Shown: positions 51,646 through 63,219, counted from the first letter of the stretch. The stretch is 64,000 nt of DNA from Stichopus chloronotus (GCA_021234535.1 CM037833.1:23218918-23282917), one strand, 5' to 3'. Notes: generated from the sequence alone by a model not told the origin. A program made the numbers and translations.

Positions 51646-52023
51646 TCAAACGTTGAGCTTTATTTTTAGCTCCATTAGTCTAGGCCTAGCAAATATAACC
51701 GAGACAGAAGTAGTACTACAGGTAGCAGAAGAATCTTCCCGTTTTTCATGAGCAACCCGCTTCACAGCCCGTTTCTGTTTGTAAATATCTGTAAAATACT
51801 GGTAGCATTTACGGTGGCATCCTCCGTTTTCCGGTATTGGTAAGACGTACAAATCATCACACGAATTGTTTTCAAGAAAACACCTGGATACTTCGGCCTG
51901 TTTACCATCTAAATTCTCCCATACTTGTACACCATGCAAAAAAGTTCTCCAAGTTTTTTCGTTAAATGGCCTAATTTCCTCATTTGTTTCAAAAACATGT
52001 GCATAACAGACACTTTGAGACAT
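51646..52023 (-). CDS. Uncharacterised Cys/His protein, first exon or fragment
   Basis: A 125-codon minus-strand ORF from the ATG at 52023, beginning MSQSVCYAHVFETNEEIRPF. It contains NEKTWRTFLHGVQVWENLDG and later ENGGCHRKCYQYFTDIYKQK. The pattern K-T-W-x-x-F followed by C-H-R-K-C-Y-x-x-F-T recalls the N-terminal part of a large family of uncharacterised proteins common in echinoderms and cnidarians. The family may be linked to mobile elements; I know no function for it. The open frame extends 27 codons upstream without an ATG. Downstream it becomes unlike protein after KREDSSATCSTTS, where a GT-containing donor may lie. No continuing exon is seen before the LINE fragment at 51.6 kb. It could be a gene fragment. 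Confidence 0.45.
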   Translation of the reverse strand: MSQSVCYAHVFETNEEIRPFNEKTWRTFLHGVQVWENLDGKQAEVSRCFLENNSCDDLYVLPIPENGGCHRKCYQYFTDIYKQKRAVKRVAHEKREDSSATCSTTSVSVIFARPRLMELKIKLNV

Positions 52024-52871
52024 TTTACTTTCGATTTTGATCTTTTTGGATACGCGGGAAGTATTATTGTGTGTATACTGCGCGCACCTAGGCCTAAATT
52101 GCACTGGCGGACGACACTCCGTTCAGACAATTCCTGGACGAAATTTGATTGGTTGAAAAGTAATTTATAACCTACGTACACCTGACGTCAGTGGCTCCTC
52201 GTTCGTGGCGTTATCACAGAAAAGTGGGGATCTTTTCTTCATTATTTTTTTCATTTGTGACCACCTCCACGTGGGATTGATTAAGTTTCTATATGAAAGA
52301 TATTTTATCTTCATATTCAACATTTTTCCTTCCCCCGCCGTTTGCGGGAGAACAAGACAAGACATTAGAGGCGAACGCCCCATAGTCTAAAATGACATTT
52401 TGGAATATTGGCTGTAGTAGTAACCATTAAGAATGTTGTTCCAAATTCCATACAAATCCATCAAATATTGACAATATTTACAGGCCAATTCCTGTCTTAT
52501 ACCAGCATCATGAATAAACGTTGGCTTATGTACAGTAAGTATGCAAATTGATGAAGTTAACAGAGGGACTCACATTGTATGTCATATACTATCCTTTTTT
52601 TACTGAATCTTGATTTTAAAGACATTTAGAAAGACCTGAGGGCTTCATTTTGGTAGCATAATTTTTTTTCCCATTACAACTGCAGGTATTGATATCACTT
52701 ACCAACATATCCCAGTTATTAAAAGATCCAGGCCTAACAAAAGAAACACTGACATTGTGCAACACTTGAGTTTGAGTTTATTCATTCACGCATGTATATA
52801 TATACAAATGATTTAATTATATAGGTTACTTGTTTCGTAATTATTAAGTACTATATACACATACATGAAAG

Positions 52872-52909
52872 GGACGTCATAAGCTCTGAGAGAGCTTGAG
52901 GTGACGTCC
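52872..52909 (-). other. 3' UTR hairpin of the LINE
   Basis: Outer arms GGACGTCA (52872-52879) and TGACGTCC (52902-52909) and inner arms AAGCTCT/AGAGCTT (52881-52887, 52891-52897) close a small loop. In CR1/L2-type LINEs a 3' stem-loop is commonly the site the RT recognises on its own RNA; that role is inferred here. Confidence 0.7.
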
Positions 52910-53136
52910 AACAGAAAATAAACAAAGTTATACTAATTGGGAATGAAGATCAGGTGACTTAAGAACAACAAAACTATACAATAGTTATTTACAACAAAAA
53001 TTGGAAATGAAATAAGAATAAGAAAAGAACCTTAGGAGTAGGAAGAAAAAAAAAGGTGGGGAGGAGGGAGGTGGGTGGATGTAGGAAAAACAAAGGGAAA
53101 GGGATGAAGAAGGTTTTCTACATCACTTGTAATAAA

Positions 53137-53916
53137 TCAGTATTGCATAGTATATTTATCCAAGATAAGACTCTTAATTTGTCTCTTAAAGCTATTTTTT
53201 GTAGGGCACATTCGAATATCCATAGGCAAAGAATTCCAAAGGTCGGGGCCAGTGTGTCTAATAGATCGATGGGCGAGAGCTGTTTTGGGGTTTTCTAGAT
53301 GAACATTTAAAGAAATTCGGGTTGGATAATTGTGGATAGCAGAGTTGATGCGAAACATGTGTAACAGGTTGGCGGGCAGTTCTTGAGTATGGAATCTGTA
53401 CATAAAAAGAGCAATTTGGAGGTAATGAATATCATGTATAGTAAGTGTGCGTAGCTCATAAAATAATGGATTCGAATGTGCCCGATAATCTGAGTTCGTA
53501 CAAATCTGGACAGCTTTTTTCTGGAGAAGAAGCAAGGAGTTAATTTTAGATTTTTGACAAGCCCAAACAATATTACAGTATGAAATGAAGGGTAGTATAA
53601 TCGAATTATAAACAGTAATCAAAGTTCGTCGAGGAATATAAGAACTTACTTTATACAATGCACCAACTCCACGTGATACAGACGTAATAACGTTAGCTAT
53701 ATGAGAATTCCAGTTCAATTCCTCATCGACAGTAATACCTAGGAATTTAGTACCTACTTTTTGATCAATTTTCATATTGTCAATAAAAATATTGAAGGAA
53801 GGGTAAGTGTTAATTGACCTTTGATTCTTGAAGAGCATAAAGTTCGTTTTATTTACATTTAATGATAACCTGTTACTTCTGAACCATGTGGAGACCTTGG
53901 GTAGCTCCGTATTCAT
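53137..53916 (-). CDS. Reverse transcriptase C-terminal remnant
   Basis: An intact 259-codon ORF within the LINE. It covers the RT region after the catalytic FADD box, the thumb-like segment and the C-terminal W-N-S-L-P motif. The annotated ATG is internal to the original ORF2, since the frame is open back to 53997; it is therefore a coding remnant, not a host gene. An intact RT would need the missing fingers/palm part and an upstream endonuclease domain. Confidence 0.85.
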   Translation of the reverse strand: MNTELPKVSTWFRSNRLSLNVNKTNFMLFKNQRSINTYPSFNIFIDNMKIDQKVGTKFLGITVDEELNWNSHIANVITSVSRGVGALYKVSSYIPRRTLITVYNSIILPFISYCNIVWACQKSKINSLLLLQKKAVQICTNSDYRAHSNPLFYELRTLTIHDIHYLQIALFMYRFHTQELPANLLHMFRINSAIHNYPTRISLNVHLENPKTALAHRSIRHTGPDLWNSLPMDIRMCPTKNSFKRQIKSLILDKYTMQY

Positions 53917-53998
53917 AGTTTCAATAAGATGCTCAAAATTATGGTGAGATAAAAATACATTCGTATCGTCAGCAAATAAGTCAGCAATAACTTCATGT

Positions 53999-56434
53999 CA
54001 TTGTATTTGCATTTTCATCAAACTACACAGTATCTCAAAAATGGTAACAGATGTGTTATTCCAATGGATTTTCATTCAAGGTTTCACTCTTGCGACTTTT
54101 GAATAAAGCCAGCTCATTTCTAGCCTGTATGTCACATCTCTGGCTGTCGCCCCCAAAGAGCCTGCTGCCCCAAAGAGCTGCATGGCGCCACAAAGAGCCT
54201 TCTGGCAATGGTAGAACGTTCCTTTCACAGAGCTTAAAAGTTGGTGAACTTAATATTCATGAGCATTTAATAATGGATATGGTTTGTTATGCAGGGTACA
54301 GCAGCTCTCATTTAGGAACATGTCACATGACCTTTTAGGGTAGGGGCACTCTTATCACTGTACCATGAATTTGGTCCAGCCCTTCCAATGCAAGACTTAC
54401 TGTAGATTAACTGGTGGTCTTACTGTATGTCCATATAGGTGATATTCTGAGCAAGAGCGGTGTATAGAGTGGCTGTCGATACGTCACTGGGGGCACTGCA
54501 TAAAACCAGTCTTGCTTTGTTTGCATATGAATATTCAAAACCAGTGAGGTTTGATCCGTCAGTTACCAAAATGTTATGACGTGAATTTGTGTCCTGCATT
54601 GCAAGTTGTCACCGAAATGAATGGACATTTATTTGAACCTATGGAGGGTGTGTTACATACCACTATTGCAATCATCCTGCAACTCACTGTAGTACCTCAC
54701 TCACCGGAAGCTGAATGTTTCTTTCACTACCATTCGTCTGCTCTATGGTCTTATTGCGCTGTTCCTGACACTTCAGTTTTCTGGCCAAGTTTGCACATTC
54801 AGTGGCCTGTACGTCTTGCCTCTAAATGCAGAACCACGCTAAAGCAAACTGTTATTCACTCATGGCGATACATTTGGAATCACTTTAATTGAATGGGTGA
54901 TCATTACAAACTGTGTTAAACATTATACATTATAGAAATTTTGTTTGTGCAGTATAGGCTAACATTTTGGCTGTTTTCTAATTATTGCATGGCTAAAACA
55001 AAAAAAATATTCCCTTGTTTTCATTGAACTTCCTTGAAGAAGTACAATCTGGGGCCAAAAAGGAAGAAAATTGGGAAGAATGATGCAAAACAACCATTGC
55101 AATGGGATCAACTTGCAGAAGAGAAAAAGAAAACAAAATGTTGCTGAAAGCCCTTCAAACTCACAGAATGTAACAGAAATTGACAAGTCGGTAGTTCCTT
55201 CTGGAATCCCCGAGAAGGAACAATTTTGATATCAAAACCACCGTGTAATTTAACACTTAGAGCCATTTATATTTATAGCCTGGTAACGTTATCCACCCCT
55301 TCAGCTGCTCTGACATTTTACCAGCTCTTCCGTCTCATTTATACCCCTGAAAGTGTCATCGATGCGCGGTCTTCGTTCTCCCGACGACGATGACCGCCTC
55401 TCGTACTCGGGGAGAGCTTTCAAACTTGAAGAGATCTGGGAATTAGTGGTACTCCCCTTTCATAACTAAGCAATGAGTGTTTGCGTCGGTAAGATGTATA
55501 CAGACTTGTTGAAAAGACAAATAGGGATAGATGTTTGGAACTGAGTGGGCGATGAAATGATGTGTGACCTTATTAGAAAATGACAAGCTCTCTGCCTTTC
55601 CGGTAGCATTGTGCATCTGAAACTGTGATAATTTCGATGACATGGTGGCGAGAGCTCACGTAACTCTGATAAAATGATGTAATAATTACACAGCTGATGG
55701 CAAATTTGGACACTGACCAATTGCAACTGCTCTTAAGTGTGACTTAGTCGCTAAACTGTAATTTTGATGTGACTGATGTTGTTTAATGTTTTTAAGTGAT
55801 TCTATACGCCTTTAAGAACAAAACAAGCATGTCTAAAGAAAACGATGAAAGAAATAAACTACAACTAGATTTTAGTCTATGGCAATTGACTATTTGAGTA
55901 ATATGTGCCTGTATATATAGGACATGTACTGTAACATGCTCAGGTACAGTATGGGTGTGATGTACCAACTTGTTTTGTTCGTCATGTACCTGTTTCAACA
56001 CAACTGTACCTCCATCTACAGTGCAGTGAGTGCTGGCAGAAAGATTTGAATAGTCATGACTATTTTAACCACAGTCATTTCGTAAAATTTGTTGTGACAA
56101 CATAACTGAACATATTCTCACCATTTGCTTTTCAAGCCTTTTTCGAAAATTCTATTATTTTCGTTGTGTATGGCATTCCTTCCATGTATCCTTAGTTGGC
56201 TATAGTGCACTGCTCAGTAACTGTTTAATGGAACCTACAGTAATGACCATTTGTGGTCTGGAGCCAAATTCAACCGGTTACATCGTATCTCTCGATTGCA
56301 TCGGATGCTCTTCCTCGTCACTCTTCAAACCAAGTTGTGTTCGCATCATTCACCTCCGTCCTGTAAACACTGATGGACCAATGATGTCAGGACCTGCCCC
56401 GAAAAAGCGCTACTCACGTCAAAAGTTTCGTTAC
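53999..56434. other. Non-coding stretch
   Basis: No supported gene. Near 54150-54200 the word CCAAAGAGC recurs three to four times, interleaved with CTGC. A GC-richer patch at 55300-55440 shows no recognisable protein. Confidence 0.45.
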
Positions 56435-56784
56435 TTAAAGAGGCTCGTTGAGTTGTTTTGTGAAATCCTCTAAATTGTCCTAAACCTGTCAAGTTTCCTC
56501 CACATACAAATGACAAAATGGTCAAACTAAGAGGAACCCCATGTGTAACATACAAAGAAACATTAATGAGTGAGTAATTTGAAATATTCTGCTTGGGTTT
56601 TGAAAATGCGTGACCAGACATTTTTCACATTAGTACTAATTCATATATGCCCACAGCCAGTACTAGTCAGGGTCAATTATAGTTTTCCTAACTATTGATT
56701 GTGAACTTGACTAATTATGCTGTGAACTTGATAACTAATTATGCTAATTATAAGCATTGTCATTTAGTTGTAGCCTTCAATTAA
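56435..56784. mobile_element. TTAA-flanked MITE-like element, copy 3
   Basis: Inverted relative to copy 1. The left end is TTAA followed by AGAGGCTCGTTGAGTTG (from 56439). The interior matches the complement of 17.9-18.2 kb, including the TGACCAGACATTTTTCACAT region and TTAATTATGCTAATT-like words. The right end is decayed: TAGCCTTCA followed by TTAA at 56781-56784 sits where the terminal repeat should end. It is about 342 bp without coding capacity. Confidence 0.65.
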
Positions 56785-56869
56785 AGCTGGAATATGAATA
56801 GAAAATTTGTCATATTTTGCCACTGATAGTCAAATATGTTGCCGCCATTGCAAAAAAACAGTTTCAGTC

Positions 56870-57125
56870 CCAGTTTTGCCTATATGAATATTCATATCCA
56901 TTCACATTGGTCTTTTTGGTGTTAAGTAACAGTGATTGACGTCTAGGCTTTCTAGAGAGTTCGAATTTGTAGGGCCAACAAAAATGTCCAGACAATTTTT
57001 CATATTCAAATATCTGGAAGATGACCGCATAATTCTCAGATCTTTTCCCCTCTTTCTCTTTCCTGAAACACTGAGGAAGGACCAAGACATGTGACCAGGC
57101 GATTGGCAGTGAAACTTGAAATCCA
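56870..57125. repeat. Dispersed repeat A, copy 2
   Basis: The counterpart of 48790-49110, same orientation, starting ATGAATATTCATATCCATTC and containing TTTCTCTTTCCTGAAACA. It lies about 90 bp beyond copy 3 of the TTAA element. Confidence 0.75.
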
Positions 57126-58438
57126 GGTTTCAGAACAACTTCATGTCCATAGGTATAGACCCACATCATGTTATGTTAATGTGCAAACCAAAATGTTTTT
57201 CTATGACTTCACAGCCAGTTCAAACCCTTTATGGAAGTTACATTGCCGGGAACCCGGACACAAATATTGGATTTGTTGCAAACCCTTAATATACATGAAC
57301 AAACAACTTTTACATGAATAGCTGCAGAGTCGCTTCATCAATGCAATGCTCATTGTAAAATTGTTTCACTTTAATGATTGCTTTTTGAAACATGCAGTTC
57401 TCTTCAAACCATTTGCGTATGAGTCTTTTGATTGGTTTGAAGATGGTATCATGAAAGTGAATAGAGTAAAACTATATAGCATTAGCAGAGTTTAACTATA
57501 AAGCATCGTTGTCTTTGACCAAATATGTGCCAACTTTCCGGTGGAAGTCACGTTTATGGTCGCCAGTAATATATTTCTCTCTCTCACTACCAGCCTGAGG
57601 GTGGCATCTGTCCTCACCGAGATGTTTGCCACATCGGAGAACTGTTGGGAAGCTCTGGTATTAATATCTCCTGCGAGACCTATGTAGCTTGCTGTGTATC
57701 AATTTTGGCATTCCAAAACTTTCTACAAGTCAATAATGGTCACCTAATTAAACACAAAGATACGGCTTGATTGTACTCATCCACATAGTTGCGTATCATC
57801 GAGCCACTAAAAGAGGTACCCGAGTGCCGTCGCTTACGGCTCGTTATTACAGTACAGTGTGACAGATGTGTGTGTTCTGTAGCCAGTGCACATACCTGAA
57901 TGGTATTACATAAACATGTATGTTCCATGGTGACACGTAAGTTTGATATCACCCTGTTTCCCCTCTCACTTCAGTAGCAGCTGCTGGTTTTGTCATCCCT
58001 ATAGCTCCTTCAGAGGCCAGCAGCTACCGCTCATAATTCATCACAACTAAAAAGCTTGTCATAATTAGTGTTTGCTTCATGTAATCTTAATGTTCTAAGT
58101 ATTCCTGACAGTGAAACAAACCACAACACTGTGGTTAACCCGCTCCATAGAAATTTATGTCTGGGATACGGTTGTGTGTGAGTGGTGCGGTCTTTCGGGC
58201 GCTCAAACTGTCAGTTTGTGTAACGTTTCAAGAGCCTTGATGATGAAAAGAATCTGCTTGACGGTATCGGCATGCCTTACAGTATGTGTGTAAATTGTCT
58301 CTGTGTTAATACATCTGAGCATCGGTCACATTCAGAATGTAGAATGATGTGCTTTGCACATGTACGGTATTTAAAGCACCAGACAGTGCCTGTCCAGAGT
58401 GTAGTGCCTGCCATGGTGTATGTCATTTATAGCTAATT
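57126..58438. other. Non-coding stretch
   Basis: No recognised gene. A piece after a CTCTCTCTCACTACCAG acceptor-like site (57597 on) is open for about 170 bp but matches nothing I know. Confidence 0.4.
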
Positions 58439-58467
58439 AGCTCAACCCACAAAGTGTGGGTAGAGCT
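58439..58467. other. Strong 29-nt hairpin
   Basis: AGCTCAACCCACA (58439-58451) and TGTGGGTAGAGCT (58455-58467) are complementary over 13 positions with one A-A mismatch, closing an AAG loop. It is probably the end or a structural part of a dispersed repeat; the class is not known to me. Confidence 0.7.
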
Positions 58468-59073
58468 TATGTGGTACTGTAGGGGGAGAAAATGCCTGTC
58501 TCTCTGTTCAAAAGCCTACTTCTTCTGCAGTTACTGGTGGATTTTTCTGAAATTTGCAGTGAAGGTGCCACATTGGGATGGCAATACAAGTTGTTCCTAA
58601 CTATATGATAGGACAAAGGGAAGTCATAATTTTTGGCTGTTTTGATCATTTTTCCTTGTGCTTTAGATACTTTTTGAAGTCTCACTCCCTTGATTTGTGT
58701 GGTTATATTATATGGTAGTGAGTTGAAGTGAGCTTTATCTGGAGGGGCATGCTCACCACCTTACTGTAAATGAATAGCCTCTAGCTAAAGCTTGTGTAAG
58801 ACAGTTTTCAGTTACTTGGTTTTGACTGTTATTCTTGGGCATTACTTGTACTCCCTGTGATATCCAGTGTCCACTGTGTACACAATTAATGTACCATGAT
58901 GGCAAAGTTCCCTGACAGCTAATTTTAGAATCTATTATGTAGTCCCCCTTGCTGGTTGTGTGGACATTGCATACAGATGGGTTATTGTTCTTCACCAGTT
59001 GTTTCCCTGGTCTAGCTGGAATGGTTATCAGAGAATGTTAGGGAGTTGAGGTTTGATCTTGGCTTGGTCAAGG

Positions 59074-59674
59074 CCCTGCATTAGTGGCATAACCAGACTT
59101 TTTATTTAAGGGAAGGGGGGGGGGGGGGGAGACAAGTGATTATGGCACTTTCTAAGTGTAGTGTAGCATACCACTAAAATTTTTGCCAAAAGTTCCTCTC
59201 ATTGTGCAGGAATTGGCAGTTCCCAACCTCCCAGACCTTGTGAATTGTGGCCAAATATTCTTCAGTTTTGACAAACCACATTTAGAAATTTACACTTCGA
59301 AAAAGGTCAGTCTCTGCAAGGGTGGTGAGTGAAAGCCACAAAAAGAAATTGTTGATAAATTTTTAATAACATCAATAGTGCTAGTTTAGTTCAGTTTAAT
59401 GTATTCAGGCACTTACAGGGGGGTTCACAAAGTATAGATGCAACATATATCAACAAAAGCCTACATATTTCATCATACTAGATTGTTTCCTTTTCATTAA
59501 ATTTTTTTTTACGGAATCATTATTAGACTCCACACCACTTAGCAGCATTTACTTAAAAAATGCATGGTGTGGTTTTCATCTAATATTTTTTTAACTCACC
59601 AATTTCATTGGGGGTAGTGGGAGGGGACAATTAGACATTTGACATCCCCCTCTGGTTATGCCACTGCCCTGCAC
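59074..59674. mobile_element. hAT-like MITE with 8-bp target duplication
   Basis: The element spans 59082-59666 (585 bp) with terminal inverted repeats TAGTGGCATAACCAGA and, on the right, TCTGGTTATGCCACTG. The flanks are CCCTGCAT (59074-59081) and CCCTGCAC (59667-59674), an 8-bp duplication with one mismatch. A CAGTGGC terminus and an 8-bp duplication are the signature of hAT elements. It has no transposase ORF, so it is non-autonomous. G-rich tracts follow both ends (G15 at 59115-59129 inside the left end). A possible LINE tail is nested at about 59391. Confidence 0.8.
59391..59510 (-). mobile_element. Possible LINE 3' tail nested in the hAT MITE
   Basis: On the minus strand the segment ends GCCTGAATACATTAAACTGA and then ACTAAACTA, resembling the TAAAC-type tails of the LINE pieces at 51.6 and 52.8 kb. 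No coding part is visible, so this call rests on the tail alone. Confidence 0.3.
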
Positions 59675-62600
59675 AAACTGGTGGCATGTACCAGAAGTCT
59701 ACTTTCTGATCCCTATCCTTGTCCCCTGTGGGCAGTGTTATATAGCTAAGATTTATCCCTGAAACGGTCCAGCTGCGAAAGTTAATTGCTAGGTCAACAG
59801 TGTTTATGTGCTGGCCAGCCCAACATGAGTTTGTGTACAGTATGAACCATGTTAGGACCATAGATGTGTTCCAAACTAATTTTAAACTGGACACCTCCTA
59901 ACATCAGAAGGGTTGAGCAACTGCAGCGTCGCTGCTCTAGTTATGTTAAAAAAGGAAAAAGAGAAGTGACTACATGTGATTATGTGTTTACTATCAGCAC
60001 ATGACCATGGGTACATGTAAATTTTGCATTTACCCATATTAATGCACTGATAGTGGAAATTTCAGGAGAAGAGGTGTCTAGGGTAAGTGCCAAATTATAC
60101 CAAGTTGAAAAAAAAAAAAAAAAAATTGACTGATTTCTTTAGCAACAGTGCAGGAATAAAAACATCCATTGCTCTTGACACGCTATTTTTGAGCACGCCG
60201 ACACAGGTCTTATCGACAGCCCGGTCAAGTCACTATAAGCTAAACTTAACTGACCTGTATGTGGAACAAAATGTCTTTGCTATGGACATGCTATTGCTGA
60301 GTGTGCAGCCAGATGAATCCTTTCGACAGCCTTTAGGGTCATCTCACGAAAACTGAGCTGTGCATGGGTACACTGGTCATGTATACGTGTGTAGCCATAT
60401 CATGTACATGTGTATGTCTGTAGATACATTTATGGCCATATTACATGTATGGCCATATGTGTATGTACGGCCATGTTGTATTTATGTGCCTCAACATACA
60501 GAAGTCGGGTATATCAAAAGTAATTCACAGAGTGTACTCCCTCACCTTAGCTATGCATTACTACAGTATTGACCACTTTTACATCTGAATCACACATTAT
60601 TAAGGTATAGCATGTTCATGAATATTCAACATTTGTTCTTCATGTCAACTTGTGTTGTTTGCTTTGTACTGTACTAGACTCTGAAGGGACACAATCTACC
60701 GTGGCCTTCACAAACAATTGGAGGTAACCTAATGTCCTATATATCTCTTAATCCTGCCTGCCTTTGTTTGCAAGAGTTGCAAATTATGGTACTGACTAAA
60801 ATTCCCATCTTGCAACTATTTTAATCAGTAAAGCTCATAAAGCATAAAATTTTGGTGCTTGCTCTAATTTTCCACAAATTAAACATTCTCTTGCCTTGCC
60901 CTCGGAAGACTCTCAGTATTAAGCGGTACCTAAATTTGATTACATTTCATTTATCCTGTGCAAATTCCTTTCCCAACATGGTTTCCAAAAAAAAAAAATG
61001 GACTCTCCTTCCCATTGGCCTCTGTGCGAACTGTTGACTCTTGCCTGTTTAAGGTTTTGAATCAATTTTGATTTGGTTCATGTCAGCATGCCGTAGGCAT
61101 TTATCACTTTTATTTAATTTCCTCTTCTGTTGTCCGTCGTTGACCTCGGGTTTCCAGTCCGTGGATCCAACGCTCTGTTGATGTTACTACTGTAAGGATT
61201 ACCAGTCCTGTAGTGTGTATTTCTGTATGTAGAATAACAAAGAAAAAAAAACAGCAGTCATTGAATTGTCCTTAAACAAAGCGTGTTTTTGCCTGTAAAA
61301 ATATCCGAGAGCTCATATTGTAATAAGGAAAAAAAAAAAATACATTGGCGAGTGCCTTTATAATCATAATTATGTATCAGTCTTGGCTAAGACTGTGTAC
61401 ATATTGCAGTTTATTTATTCAGTAGTAACGGCTATTACTCATCACCATGGTGATATCCAGTATGGAAGCCGTTTGAAGTGAATCATTTTTGGATCCACTC
61501 TCAATGGAGATAATTTTATTAAAATGATTCTTTTTTTTGTTGTGGTAAGATCTTCTGCCTGTCAAAAGCCAATATGACTCAGTGACAGGAGAAATGTGGT
61601 AACATCAGCTCAAAGGGATAATTTTGCATTTAAGTCTTGAAAAAAAAAAAAAAAAATGTAAAACCTTCGGGGATTTGTTGCAGTTGAGGGCAGGGTAAAG
61701 TTAGAGCTGTGATTTTAGCCCAAAATGAACATTTTCCATTTTTCTGTCTCACTTGCTTAAGTTCGGTGTGTATTTTGTATAAATATTTTGAGTGCTTTTG
61801 ATTCAAGGCAAGATCGTTGTGACGAGGCTTAACTGCAACATGTGCGACGATTTTGACTTCAGTCGACCCTATATCGAATTAATACTTCAGAGTGTTGATG
61901 TTGTGTGTAGACAGGATGGTTACTTGGGTCACTGAAATGTTTACGATTCACTCTATGCACGATACGCCACAGACAGCTTGGCAAAGTTTAAAACTAAGAA
62001 GGAGTTCCTTCTGCAGAATGATGCCAGGCCCCTAGCCAGACTATTAAACCATTTTTTGTTTTTCTCTTCTGTTGGAGGCACATTAATGTCAGAGTTTTGC
62101 CGGCCTTGGGGACTCCTCCCCCTTTGAAAGATATATGTAGAATACACCTATTGATGGAATTTGCATGTTGGTTCATACCTACCCAAGGTCAGAACTAGAA
62201 AAGAAAATGGGATCGGAATTGATTCAATACTTTTTTTTTTTTCTGCAAGCTGAGATGTTTTGTGGAAATTTAGAAAAATGTTGACCAATTGTCATGACAG
62301 TTTGAATAGACAGGAAGTTTGTGTTACATAGATCACTGAAAAAAGAGAGACAAAAAAGAGAGAAAAGAGAGAGCAACTTTCTCGGCTAATGTTATGCTTT
62401 TTTAGAAAATTTGGATGTTTCTGTCATGGTGAGTTTTGTTACATTACTTTTCTGTTTTTTTTTTTTTGGATGGAGGTAGAATATCCTTTCATACACTACT
62501 GTACCTTGCTTGTCGGCAGTTGGCACAAAGCGCAATTGGATTATTTAGTTGTGGGTTCAGTAAAATAATTGAAAAGAGGAACCTCATATAGGGAAAGAGG

Positions 62601-63219
62601 AAGTGAGAATGCACAACAAATCTCGTTGTGTTTGATTGACAACCTCTCTAATTGCGTAAATGTTAAAATATTGCTCGGATGAATCCCCTCACACTCCGCC
62701 AATACTGACACTGACATGTGACCTCCAAAAGAGGGTGAGCCTAAGGTGTAGAGGGTGCAGGTGTTAGGATAGACTTCAAGTGCACTTTGAACTAGGGCAA
62801 ACTGAATGCATGAGTAAGCAAGAGATAAATATAGTCACTTGTGAATACCCACACCAGTGAGTTGTAGGGAATTCCTTGAACTTCACCTGTATTTGTGCTG
62901 ATGAAGTTACAGTGAAAAAAAAAAAAAAAAATCCCTTAAGTTTTGCAGTAATCTTGAGGTATGTTTGCAAAGATTCAATGAATTTTGGTGTCACTACAGT
63001 AGATGTATGCTGTCCTGTAGCTGTACTTTCAGTGTAGCTTTCTGGCAACTTCAGACTTACTTCAATTAACATACTATGCATGCTGGTCCTATTCAGTAAA
63101 GGTTATTCGGTTGATATATTTCCCTTCTGATGTCTGTTCACCTGATATAAGCTTGTCATGAATTCTCCCATACAGTACTTTCATACAGAAGCATGATAGG
63201 CTATGCCTACTCCATACTA
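59675..63219. other. Non-coding stretch
   Basis: No recognised gene. Poly(A) runs lie at 60109-60124, 61640-61655 and 62916-62931. A cluster of TATGGCCATAT-like palindromes with about 20-bp spacing occurs at 60430-60475. Confidence 0.5.

Larger units (their letters stand above)
52765..53998 (-). mobile_element. 5'-truncated LINE (CR1/L2/Jockey-like), 3' third
   Basis: The minus strand carries the C-terminal part of a reverse transcriptase, in frame from about 53997 to the TAA at 53137. The catalytic box is LFADDTNVF (FADD at 53976-53965). It is followed by WFRSNRLSLNVNKTNFMLF, FLGITVDEELNW, YNSIILPFISYCNIVW and, at the end, GPDLWNSLP. Upstream of the FADD box the frame hits TGA and similarity ends, so the 5' part is missing, as is usual for LINEs. 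The ~370-bp 3' UTR has a hairpin (52872-52909) and ends in an AAACTCAAACTCAAG tail at 52766-52780. The remaining ORF has no internal stop, so the insertion is fairly young. Confidence 0.88.

Noticed and set aside
54551..54892. A 113-codon + strand ORF
   Set aside because: There are no recognisable motifs, it sits in repeat-rich DNA, and it has no splice or poly(A) support.
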